Assembly (NCBI GenBank): GCA_963169105.1
Contig: OY720632.1
Coordinates: forward strand, 620,001-684,000
Length of the DNA: 64,000 nt
Reading direction: 5' to 3'
Source: Ceriagrion tenellum
Taxonomy: Eukaryota; Arthropoda; Insecta; Odonata; Coenagrionidae
Shown piece by piece: positions 51,415-63,887 of the stretch. Numbering within the stretch: position 1 is the stretch's first letter; every line of letters begins with the position of its first letter. A program made the position numbers and the translations under genes. The notes under the pieces are model-generated. The model was given only the letters and a program-made list of their open reading frames with translations. It ran no database searches and was not told the origin of the DNA.

Positions 51415-54400
51415 GTGCATCGAGAAAGCTCCAACGAAGCCTATCACTATCGCGTTCGATGCCTATTCCCGAAAATTCTAGGATCGGTCTGTTTCCGCCA
51501 CCGAAAACGTCCTCAAAATGACACCTTTTCCGGCCTTCAAACGCTCCTAACTCAAAAAGCACGCTACGCACGCGGACGTCGTCTCGTAATCAAGCACGTA
51601 CCGACCACACGCGCATACACGTTCCACGCGAAGGAATCACATCCACACGTTTTCACTACACGAAGGGGGCAACGATCAAAAATCCTAAGGTTAAACACTT
51701 GCAAAATTTGCCGAAAATGGCAGAATATAAAATTTATTAAAATCACGCGGAGCGACTCCAGTGCATCGAGAAAGCTCCAACGAAGCCTATCACTATCGCG
51801 TTCGATGCCTATTCCCGAAAATTCTAATATAGGTCTGTTTCCGCCACCGAAAACGTCCTCAAAATGACACCTTTTCCGGCCTTCAAACGCTCCTAACTCA
51901 AAAAGCACGCAACGCACGCGGACGTCGTCTCGTAATCAAGCACGTACCGACCACACGCGCATAAACGTTCCACGCGAAGGAATCACATCCACTCGTTTTC
52001 ACTACACGAAGGGGGCAACGATCAAAAATCCTAAGGTTAAACACTTGCAAAATTTGCCGAAAATGGCAGAGTATAAAATTTATTAAAATCACGCGGAGCG
52101 ACACTCGTGCATCGAGAAAGCTCCAACGAAGCCTATCACTATCGCGTTCGATGCCTATTCCCGAAAATTCTAGGATCGGTCTGTTTCCGCCACCGAAAAC
52201 GTCCTCAAAATGACACCTTTTCCGGCCTTCAAACGCTCCTAACTCAAAAAGCACGCAACGCACGCGGACGTCGTCTCGTAATCAAGCACGTACCGACCAC
52301 ACGCGCATACACGTTCCTCGCGAAGGAATCACATCCACTCGTTTTCACTACACGAAGGGGGCAACGATCAAAAATCCTAAGGTTAAACAATTGCAAAATT
52401 TGCCGAAAATGGCAGAATATAAAATTTATTAAAATCACGCGGAGCGACACCCGTACATCGAGAAAGCTCCAACGAAGCCTATCACTATCGCGTTCGATGC
52501 CTATTCCCGAAAATTCTAGGATCGGTCTGTTTCCGCCACCGAAAACGTCCTCAAAATGACACCTTTTCCGGCCTTCAAACGCTCCTAACTCAAAAAGCAC
52601 GCAACGCACGCGGACGTCGTCTCGTAATCAAGCACGTACCGACCACACGCGCATAAACGTTCCACGCGAAGGAATCACATCCACACGTTTTCACTACACG
52701 AAGGGGGCAACGATCAAAAATCCTAAGGTTAAACACTTGCAAAATTTGCCGAAAATGGCAGAATATAAAATTTATTAAAATCACGCGGAGCGACACCCGT
52801 GCATCGAGAAAGCTCCAACGAAGCCTATCACTATCGCGTTCGATGCCTATTCCCGAAAATTCTAGGATCGGTCTGTTTCGGCCACCGAAAACGTCCTCAA
52901 AATGACACCTTTTCCGGCCTTCAAACGCTCCTAACTCAAAAAGCACGCAACGCACGCGGACGTCGTCTCGTAATCAAGCACGTACCGACCACACGCGCAT
53001 ACACGTTCCACGCGAAGGAATCACATCCACACGTTTTCACTACACGAAGGGGGCAACGATCAAAAATCCTAAGGTTAAACACTTGCAAAAATTGCCGAAA
53101 ATGGCAGAATATAAAATTTATTAAAATCACGCGCAGCAACACCCGTGCATCGAGAAAGCTCCAACGAAGCCTATCACTATCGCGTTCGATGCCTATTCCC
53201 GAAAATTCTAGGATCGGTCTGTTTCCGCCACCGAAAACGTCCTCAAAATGACACCTTTTCCGGCCTTCAAACGCTCCTAACTCAAAAAGCACGCAACGCA
53301 CGCGGACGTCGTCTCGTAATCAAGCACGTACCGACCACACGCGCATACACGTTCCACGCGAAGGAATCACATCCACTCGTTTTCACTACACGAAGGGGGC
53401 AACGATCAAAAATCCTAAGGTTAAACACTTGCAAAATTTGCCGAAAATGGCAGAGTATAAAATTTATTAAAATCACGCGGAGCGACACTCGTGCATCGAG
53501 AAAGCTCCAACGAAGCCTATCACTATCGCGTTCGATGCCTATTCCCGAAAATTCTAGGATCGGTCTGTTTCCGCCGCCGAAAACGTCCTCAAAATGACAC
53601 CTTTTCCGGCCTTCAAACGCTCCTAACTCAAAAAGCACGCAACGCACGCGGACGTCGTCTCGTAATCAAGCACGTACCGACCACACGCGCATACACGTTC
53701 CACGCGAAGGAATCACATCCACTCGTTTTCACTACACGAAGGGGGCAACGATCAAAAATCCTAAGGTTAAACACTTGCAAAATTTGCCGAAAATGGCAGA
53801 ATATAAAATTTATTTAAATCACGCGGAGCGACACCCGTGCATCGAGAAAGCTCCAACGAAGCCTATCACTATCGCGTTCGATGCCTATTCCCGAAAATTC
53901 TAGGATCGGTCTGTTTCGGCCACCGAAAACGTCCTCAAAATGACACCTTTTCCGGCCTTCAAACGCTCCTAACTCAAAAAGCACGCAACGCACGCGGACG
54001 TCGTCTCGTAATCAAGCACGTACCGACCACACGCGCATACACGTTCCACGCGAAGGAATCACATCCACTCGTTTTCACTACAAGAAGGGGGCAACGATCA
54101 AAAATCCTAAGGTTTGCTTGCAACTTGCAAAATTTGCCGAAAATGGCAGAATATAAAATTTATTAAAATCACGCGGAGCGACACCCGTGCATCGAGAAAG
54201 CTCCAACGAAGCCTATCACTATCGCGTTCGATGCCTATTCCCGAAAATTCTAGGATCGGTCTGTTTCCGCCACCGAAAACGTCCTCAAAATGACACCTTT
54301 TCCGGCCTTCAAACGCTCCTAACTCAAAAAGCACGCAACGCACGCGGACGTCGTCTCGTAATCAAGCACGTACCGACCACACGCGCATACACGTTCCACG

Positions 54401-55624
54401 CGAAGGAATCACATCCACTCGTTTTCACTACACGAAGGGGGCAACGATCAAAAATCCTAAGGTTAAACACTTGCAAAATTTGCCGAAAATGGCAGAATAT
54501 AAAATTTATTAAAATCACGCGGAGCGACACCCGTGCATCGAGAAAGCTCCAACGAAGCCTATCACTATCGCGTTCGATGCCTATTCCCGAAAATTCTAGG
54601 ATCGGTCTGTTTCCGCCACCGAAAACGTCCTCAAAATGACACCTTTTCCGGCCTTCAAACGCTCCTAACTCAAAAAGCACGCAACGCACGCGGACGTCGT
54701 CTCGTAATCAAGCACGTACCGATCACACGCGCATACACGTTCCACGCGAAGGAATCACATCCACTCGTATTCACTACACGAAGGGGGCAACGATCAATAA
54801 TCCTAAGGTTAAACACTTGCAAAATTTGCCGAAAATGGCAGAATATAAAATTTATTAAAATCACGCGCAGCGACACCCGTGCATCGAGAAAGTTCCAACG
54901 AAGCCTATCACTATCGCGTTCGATGCATATTCCCGAAAATTCTAGGATCGGTCTGTTTCCGCCACCGAAAACGTCCTCAAAATGACACCTTTTCCGGCCT
55001 TCAAACGCTCCTAACTCAAAAAGCACGCAACGCACGCGGACGTCGTCTCGTAATCAAGCACGTACCGACCACACGCGCATACACGTTCCACGCGAAGGAA
55101 TCACATCCACTCGTTTTCACTACACGAAGGGGGCAACGATCAAAAATCCTAAGGTTAAACACTTGCAAAAATTGCCGAAAATGGCAGAATATAAAATTTA
55201 TTAAAATCACGCGGAGCGACACCCGTGCATCGAGAAAGCTCCAACGAAGCCTATCACTATCGCGTTCGATGCCTATTCCCGAAAATTCTAGGATCGGTCT
55301 GTTTCCGCCACCGAAAACGTCCTCAAAATGACACCTTTTCCGGCCTTCAAACGCTCCTAACTCAAAAAGCACGCAACGCACGCGGACGTCGTCTCGTAAT
55401 CAAGCACGTACCGACCACACGCGCATACACGTTCCACGCGAAGGAATCACATCCACTCGTTTTCACTACACGAAGGGGGCAACGATCAAAAATCCTAAGG
55501 TTAAAAACTTGCAAAATTTGCCGAAAATGGCAGAGTATAAAATTTATTAAAATCACGCGGAGCGACACTCGTGCATCGAGAAAGCTCCAACGAAGCCTAT
55601 CACTATCGCGTTCGATGCCTATTC
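51415..55624 (+). repeat. About 12-monomer block, copy 2 of 5189-bp-offset duplication
   Basis: Partner of 46226-50435. One monomer (52799-53144) departs from its counterpart at 47610: it has CAAAAATTGCC and TATAAAATTT where 47610 has CAAAATTTGCC and TATACAATTT. At these sites it matches the distant monomer at 17157. Beyond 55624 it continues as a normal GCCGCC monomer. Confidence 0.88.
53145..54186 (+). repeat. Three-monomer cassette, copy 10
   Basis: The 5189-bp-offset partner of copy 9. It carries the shared ACAAGAAGG (54083) but not the private changes of copy 9. Confidence 0.9.
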
Positions 55625-56266
55625 CCGAAAATTCTAGGATCGGTCTGTTTCCGCCGCCGAAAACGTCCTCAAAATGACACCTTTTCCGGCCTTCAAACGC
55701 TCCTAACTCAAAAAGCACGCTACGCACGCGGACGTCGTCTCGTAATCAAGCACGTACCGACCACACGCGCATACACGTTCCACGCGAAGGAATCACATCC
55801 ACTCGTTTTCACTACACGAAGGGGGCAACGATCAAAAATCTTAAGGTTAAACACTTGCAAAATTTGCCGAAAATGGCAGAATATAAAATTTATTAAAATC
55901 ACGCGGAGCGACACCCGTGCATCGAGAAAGCTCCAACGAAGCCTATCACTATCGCGTTCGATGCCTATTCCCGAAAATTCTAGGATCGGTCTGTTTCGGC
56001 CACCGAAAACGTCCTCAAAATGACACCTTTTCCGGCCTTCAAACGCTCCTAACTCAAAAAGCACGCAACGCACGCGGACGTCGTCTCGTAATCAAGCACG
56101 TACCGACCACACGCGCATACACGTTCCACGCGAAGGAATCACATCCACTCGTTTTCACTACACGAAGGGGGCAACGATCAAAAATCCTAAGGTTTGCTTG
56201 CAACTTGCAAAATTTGCCGAAAATGGCAGAATATAAAATTTATTAAAATCACGCGGAGCGACACCC
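55225..56266 (+). repeat. Three-monomer cassette, copy 11
   Basis: AAAAACTTGC in monomer 1; CGCTACGC and a private AATCTTAAGG (about 55840) in monomer 2. Confidence 0.9.
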
Positions 56267-57303
56267 GTGCATCGAGAAAGCTCCAACGAAGCCTATCACT
56301 ATCGCGTTCGATGCCATTTCCCGAAAATTCTAGGATCGGTCTGTTTCCGCCACCGAAAACGTCCTCAAAATGACACCTTTTCCGGCCTTCAAACGCTCCT
56401 AACTCAAAAAGCACGCAACGCACGCGGACGTCGTCTCGTAATCAAGCACGTACCGACCACACGCGCATACACGTTCCACGCGAAGGAATCACATCCACTC
56501 GTTTTCACTACACGAAGGGGGCAACGATCAAAAATCCTAAGGTTAAACACTTGCAAAATTTGCCGAAAATGGCAGAATATAAAATTTATTAAAATCACGC
56601 GGAGCGACACCCGTGCATCGAGAAAGCTCCAACGAAGCCTATCACTATCGCGTTCGATGCCTATTCCCGAAAATTCTAGGATCGGTCTGTTTCCGCCACC
56701 GAAAACGTCCTCAAAATGACACCTTTTCCGGCCTTCAAACGCTCCTAACTCAAAAAGCACGCAACGCACGCGGACGTCGTCTCGTAATCAAGCACGTACC
56801 GATCACACGCGCATACACGTTCCACGCGAAGGAATCACATCCACTCGTATTCACTACACGAAGGGGGCAACGATCAATAATCCTAAGGTTAAACACTTGC
56901 AAAATTTGCCGAAAATGGCAGAATATAAAATTTATTAAAATCACGCGCAGCGACACCCGTGCATCGAGAAAGTTCCAACGAAGCCTATCACTATCGCGTT
57001 CGATGCCTATTCCCGAAAATTCTAGGATCGGTCTGTTTCCGCCGCCGAAAACGTCCTCAAAATGACACCTTTTCCGGCCTTCAAACGCTCCTAACTCAAA
57101 AAGCACGCTACGCACGCGGACGTCGTCTCGTAATCAAGCACGTACCGACCACACGCGCATACACGTTCCACGCGAAGGAATCACATCCACTCGTTTTCAC
57201 TACACGAAGGGGGCAACGATCAAAAACCTAAGGTTAAACACTTGCAAAATTTGCCGAAAATGGCAGAATATAAAATTTATTAAAATCACGCGGAGCGACT
57301 CCC

Positions 57304-58343
57304 GTGCATCGAGAAAGCTCCAACGAAGCCTATCACTATCGCGTTCGATGCCTATTCCCGAAAATTCTAGGATCGGTCTGTTTCGGCCACCGAAAACGTC
57401 CTCAAAATGACACCTTTACCGGCCTTCAAACGCTCCTAACTCAAAAAGCACGCAGCGCACGCGGACGTCGTCTCGTAATCAAGCACGTACCGACCACACG
57501 CGCATACACGTTCCACGCGAAGGAATCACATCCACACGTTTTCACTACACGAAGGGGGCAACGATCAAAAATCCTAAGGTTAAACACTTGCAAAATTTGC
57601 CGAAAATGGCAGAATATAAAATTTATTAAAATCACGCCCAGCGACACCCGTGCATCGAGAAAGCTCCAACGAAGCCTATCACTATCGCGTTCGATGCCTA
57701 TTCCCGAAAATTCTAGGATCGGTCTGTTTCCGCCACCGAAAACGTCCTCAAAATGACACCTTTTCCGGCCTTCAATCGCTCCTAACTCAAAAAGCACGCT
57801 ACGCACGCGGACGTCGTCTCGTAATCAAGCACGTACCGACCACACGCGCATGTTCCACGCGAAGGAATCACATCCACACGTTTTCACTACACGAAGGGGG
57901 CAACGATCAAAAATCCTAAGGTTAAACACTTGCAAAATTTGCCGAAAATGGCAGAATATGAAATTTATTAAAATCACGCGCAGCGACACCCGTGCATCGA
58001 GAAAGCTCCAACGAAGCCTATCACTATCGCGTTCGATGCCTATTCCCGAAAATTCTAGGATCGGTCTGTTTCCGCCACCGAAAACGTCCTCAAAATGACA
58101 CCTTTTCCGGCCTTCAAACGCTCCTAACTCAAAAAGCACGCTACGCACGCGGACGTCGTCTCGTAATCAAGCACGTACCGACCACACGCGCATACACGTT
58201 CCACGCGAAGGAATCACATCCACACGTTTTCACTACACGAAGGGGGCAACGATCAAAAATCCTAAGGTTGCAAAATCCCACTTGCAAAATTTGCCGAAAA
58301 TGGCAGAATATAAAATTTATTAAAATCACGCACAGCGACACCC
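57304..58343 (+). repeat. Three-monomer block, copy 3 of 3 (6923-bp offset family)
   Basis: Shares the 4-bp deletion GCGCATGTTCC (about 57850) with copy 2 but lacks the CCCGAAATTC deletion. The third monomer has a private 6-bp gain at the length-variable site (58269-58281), making it 352 bp, the longest in the window. TATGAAATTT at about 57958 and CACGCCCAGCG at about 57635 are private. Confidence 0.85.
58266..58284 (+). repeat. Private 6-bp gain at the variable microsite
   Basis: GGTTGCAAAATCCCACTTGC replaces GGTTAAACACTTGC. The added TTGCAAAAT-like text resembles the sequence just downstream (TTGCAAAATTTG), as expected from local templated insertion. Confidence 0.8.
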
Positions 58344-61300
58344 GTGCATCGAGAAAGCTCCAACGAAGCCTGTCACTATCGCGTTCGATGCCTATTCCCG
58401 AAAATTCTAGGATCGGTCTGTTTCCGCCACCGAAAACGTCCTCAAAATGACACCTTTTCCGGCCTTCAAACGCTCCTAACTCAAAAAGCACGCTACGCAC
58501 GCGGACGTCGTCTCGTAATCAAGCACGTACCGACCACACGCGCATAAACGTTCCACGCGAAGGAATCACATCCACTCGTTTTCACTACACGAAGGGGGCA
58601 ACGATCAAAAATCCTAAGGTTAAACACTTGCAAAATTTGCCGAAAATGGCAGAGTATAAAATTTATTAAAATCACGCGGAGCGACACTCGTGCATCGAGA
58701 AAGCTCCAACGAAGCCTATCACTATCGCGTTCGATGCCTATTCCCGAAAATTCTAGGATCGGTCTGTTTCCGCCACCGAAAACGTCCTCAAAATGACACC
58801 TTTTCCGGCCTTCAAACGCTCCTAACTCAAAAAGCACGCAACGCACGCGGACGTCGTCTCGTAATCAAGCACGTACCGACCCCACGCGCATAAACGTTCC
58901 ACGCGAAGGAATCACATCCACACGTTTTCACTACACGAAGGGGGCAACGATCAATAATCCTAAGGTTAAACACTTGCAAAATTTGCCGAAAATGGCCGAG
59001 TATAAAATTTATTAAAATCACGCGGAGCGACACTCGTGCATCGAGAAAGCTCCAACGAAGCCTATCACTATCGCGTTCGATGCCTATTCCCGAAAATTCT
59101 AGGATCGGTCTGTTTCGGCCACCGAAAACATCCTCAAAATGACACCTTTACCGGCCTTCAAACGCTCCTAACTCAAAAAGCACGCAACGCACGCGGACGT
59201 CGTCTCGTAATCAAGCACGTACCGACCACACGCGCATACACGTTCCACGCGAAGGAATCACATCCACACGTTTTCACTACACGAAGGGGGCAACGATCAA
59301 AAATCCTAAGGTTAAACACTTGCAAAAATTGCCGAAAATGGCAGAATATAAAATTTATTAAAATCACGCGCAGCGACACCCGTGCATCGAGAAAGCTCCA
59401 ACGAAGCATATCAGTATCGCGTTCGATGCCTATTCCCGAAAATTCTAGGATCGGTCTGTTTCCGCCACCGAAAACGTCCTCAAAATGACACCTTTTCCGG
59501 CCTTCAAACGCTCCTAACTCAAAAAGCACGCAACGCACGCGGACGTCGTCTCGTAATCAAGCACGTACCGACCACACGCGCATACACGTTCCACGCGAAG
59601 GAATCACATCCACTCGTTTTCACTACACGAAGGGGGCAACGATCAAAAATCCTAAGGTTAAACACTTGCAAAATTTGCCGAAAATGGCAGAATATAAAAT
59701 TTATTAAAATCACGGGGAGCGACACCCGTGCATCGAGAAAGCTCCAACGAAGCCTATCACTATCGCGTTCGATGCCTATTCCCGAAAATTCTAGGATCGG
59801 TCTGTTTCGGCCACCGAAAACGTCCTCAAAATGACACCTTTTCCGGCCTTCAAACGCTCATAACTCAAAAAGCACGCAACGCACGCGGACGTCGTCTCGT
59901 AATCAAGCACGTACCGACCACACGCGCATACACGTTCCTCGCGAAGGAATCACATCCACTCGTTTTCACTACACGAAGGGGGCAACGATCAAAAATCCTA
60001 AGGTTAAACACTTGCAAAATTTGCCGAAAATGGCAGAATATAAAATTTATTAAAATCACGCGGAGCGACACCCGTGCATCGAGAAAGCTCCAACGAAGCC
60101 TATCACTATCGCGTTCGATGCCTATTCCCGAAAATTCTAGGATCGGTCTGTTTCCGCCACCGAAAACGTCCTCAAAATGACACCTTTTCCGGCCTTCAAA
60201 CGCTCCTAACTCAAAAAGCACGCAACGCACGCGGACGTCGTCTCGTAATCAAGCACGTACCGACCACACGCGCATACCTGTTCCACGCGAAGGAATCACA
60301 TCCACTCGTTTTCACTACACGAAGGGGGCAACGATCAAAAATCCTAAGGTTAAACACTTGCAAAATTTGCCGAAAATGGCAGAATATAAAATTTATTAAA
60401 ATCACGCGGAGCGACACCCGTGCATCGAGAAAGCTCCAACGAAGCCTATCACTATCGCGTTCGATGCCTATTCCCGAAAATTCTAGGATCGGTCTGTTTC
60501 GGCCACCGAAAACGTCCTCAAAATGACACCTTTTCCGGCCTTCAAACGCTCCTAACTCAAAAAGCACGCAACGCACGCGGACGTCGTCTCGTAATCTAGC
60601 ACGTACCGATCACACGCGCATACACGTTCCACGCGAAGGAATCACATCCACTCGTTTTCACTACACGAAGGGGGCAACGATCAAAAATCCTAAAGTTAAA
60701 CACTTGCAAAATTTGCCGAAAATGGCAGAATATAAAATTTATTAAAATCACGCGCAGCGACACCCGTGCATCGAGAAAGCTCAAACGAAGCCTATCACTA
60801 TCGCGTTCGATGCCTATTCCCGAAAATTCTAGGATCGGTCTGTTTCGGCCACCGAAAACGTCCTCAAAATGACACCTTTTCCGGCCTTCAAACGCTCCTA
60901 ACTCAAAAAGCACGCTACGCACGCGGACGTCGTCTCGTAATCAAGCACGTACCGACCACACGCGCATACACGTTCCACGCGAAGGAATCACATCCACACG
61001 TTTTCACTACACGAAGGGGGCAACGATCAAAAATCCTAAGGTTAAACACTTGCAAAATTTGCCGAAAATGGCAGAATATAAAATTTATTAAAATCACGCG
61101 CAGCGACACCCGTGCATCGAGAAAGCTCCAACGAAGCCTATCACTATCGCATTCGATGCCTATTCCCGAAAATTCTAGGATCGGTCTGTTTCCGCCACCG
61201 AAAACGTCCTCAAAATGACACCTTTTCCGGCCTTCAAACGCTCCTAACTCAAGAAGCACGCAACGCACGCGGACGTCGTCTCGTAATCAAGCACGTACCG

Positions 61301-62845
61301 ACCACACGCGCATACACGTTCCACGCGAAGGAATCACATCCACTCGTTTTCACTACACGAAGGGGGCAACGATCAAAAATCCTAAGGTTTGCTTGCAACT
61401 AGCAAAATTTGCCGAAAATGGCAGAATATAAAATTTATTAAAATCAAGCGGAGCGACACCCGTGCATCGAGAAAGCTCCAACGAAGACTATCACTATCGC
61501 GTTCGATGCCTATTCCCGAAAATTCTAGGATCGGTCTGTTTCCGCCACCGAAAACGTCCTCAAAATGACACCTTTTCCGGCCTTCAAACGCTCCTAACTC
61601 AAAAAGCACGCAACGCACGCGGACGTCGTCTCGTAATCAAGCACGTACCGACCACACGCGCATACACGTTCCACGCGAAGGAATCACATCCACTCGTTTT
61701 CACTACACGAAGGGGGCAACGATCAAAAATCCTAAGGTTAAACACTTGCAAAATTTGCCGAAAATGGCAGAATATAAAATTTATTAAAATCACGCGGAGC
61801 GACACCCGTGCATCGAGAAAGCTCCAACGAAGCCTATCACTATCGCGTTCGATGCCTATTCCCGAAAATTCTAGGATCGGTCTGTTTCGGCCACCGAAAA
61901 CGTCCTCAAAATGACACCTTTTCCGGCCTTCAAACGCTCCTAACTCAAAAAGCACGCAACGCACGCGGACGTCGTCTCGTAATCAAGCACGTACCGACCA
62001 CACGCGCATACACGTTCCACGCGAAGGAATCACATCCACTCGTTTTCACTACACGAAGGGGGCAACGATCAAAAATCCTAAGGTTAAACACTTGCAAAAT
62101 TTGCCGAAAATGGCAGAATATAAAATTTATTAAAATCACGCGCAGCGACACCCGTGCATCGAGAAAGCTCCAACGAAGCCTATCACTATCGCGTTCGATG
62201 CCTATTCCCGAAAATTCTAGGATCGGTCTGTTTCGGCCACCGAAAACGTCCTCAAAATGACACCTTTTCCGGCCTTCAAACGCTCCTAACTCAAAAAGCA
62301 CGCTACGCACGCGGACGTCGTCTCGTAATCAAGCACGTACCGACCACACGCGCATACACGTTCCACGCGAAGGAATCACATCCACACGTTTTCACTACAC
62401 GAAGGGGGCAACGATCAAAAATCCTAAGGTTAAACACTTGCAAAATTTGCCGAAAATGGCAGAATATAAAATTTATTAAAATCACGCGGAGCGACTCCCG
62501 TGCATCGAGAAAGCTCCAACGAAGCCTATCACTATCGCGTTCGATGCCTATTCCCGAAAATTCTAGGATCGGTCTGTTTCGGCCACCGAAAACGTCCTCA
62601 AAATGACACCTTTACCGGCCTTCAAACGCTCCTAACTCAAAAAGCACGCAACGCACGCGGACGTCGTCTCGTAATCAAGCACGTACCGACCACACGCGCA
62701 TACACGTTCCACGCGAAGGAATCACATCCACACGTTTTCACTACACGAAGGGGGCAACGATCAAAAATCGTAAGGTTAAACACTTGCAAAATTTGCCGAA
62801 AATGGCAGAATATAAAATTTATTAAAATCACGCGGAGCGACACCC

Positions 62846-63887
62846 GTGCATCGAGAAAGCTCCAACGAAGCCTATCACTATCGCGTTCGATGCCTATTCC
62901 CGAAAATTCTAGGATCGGTCTGTTTCCGCCACCGAAAACGTCCTCAAAATGACACCTTTTCCGGCCTTCAAACGCTCCTAACTCAAAAAGCACGCAACGC
63001 ACGCGGACGTCGTCTCGTAATCAAGCACGTACCGACCACACGCGCATACACGTTCCACGCGAAGGAATCACATCCACTCGTTTTCACTACACGAAGGGGG
63101 CAACGATCAAAAATCCTAAGGTTAAACACTTGCAAAATTTGCCGAAAATGGCAGAGTATAAAATTTATTAAAATCACGCGGAGCGACACTCGTGCATCGA
63201 GAAAGCTCCAACGAAGCCTATCACTATCGCGTTCGATGCCTATTCCCGAAAATTCTAGGATCGGTCTTTTTCCGCCGCCGAAAACGTCCTCAAAATGACA
63301 CCTTTTCCGGCCTTCAAACGCTCCTATCTCAAAAAGCACGCAACGCACGCGGACGTCGTCTCGTAATCAAGCACGTACCGACCACACGCGCATACACGTT
63401 CCACGCGAAGGAATCACATCCACTCGTTTTCACTACACGAAGGGGGCAACGATCAAAAATCCTAAGGTTAAACACTTGCAAAATTTGCCGAAAATGGCAG
63501 AATATAAAATTTATTAAAATCACGCGGAGCGACACCCGTGCATCGAGAAAGCTCCAACGAAGCCTATCACTATCGCGTTCGATGCCTATTCCCGAAAATT
63601 CTAGGATCGGTCTGTTTCGGCCACCGAAAACGTCCTCAAAATGACACCTTTTCCGGCCTTCAAACGCTCCTAACTCAAAAAGCACGCAACGCACGCGGAC
63701 GTCGTCTCGTAATCAAGCACGTACCGACCACACGCGCATACACGTTCCACGCGAAGGAATCACATCCACTCGTTTTCACTACACGAAGGGGGCAACGATC
63801 AAAAATCCTAAGGTTTGCTTGCAACTAGCAAAATTTGCCGAAAATGGCAGAATATAAAATTTATTAAAATCACGCGGAGCGACACCC
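62846..63887 (+). repeat. Three-monomer cassette, copy 12
   Basis: Monomer 2 has private GTCTTTTTCCG (about 63265) and CTCCTATCTC. Monomer 3 has AACTAGC after the 4-bp gain, shared only with the 350-bp monomer at 61112. Confidence 0.9.

Noticed and set aside
168..63828. Hundreds of open frames of 60-150 codons on both strands, with near-identical products beginning MHRESSNEAYHY or MRCVLFELGAFE
   Set aside because: They are frames of the repeat. They start on GTG, overlap on both strands, and each 150-codon frame runs into the next monomer and overlaps its successor. The 346-bp period is not a multiple of 3, so the frame shifts every unit. A single A/T change (TTATTTAAAT) sets whether the frame stops. 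No codon-type conservation is seen.
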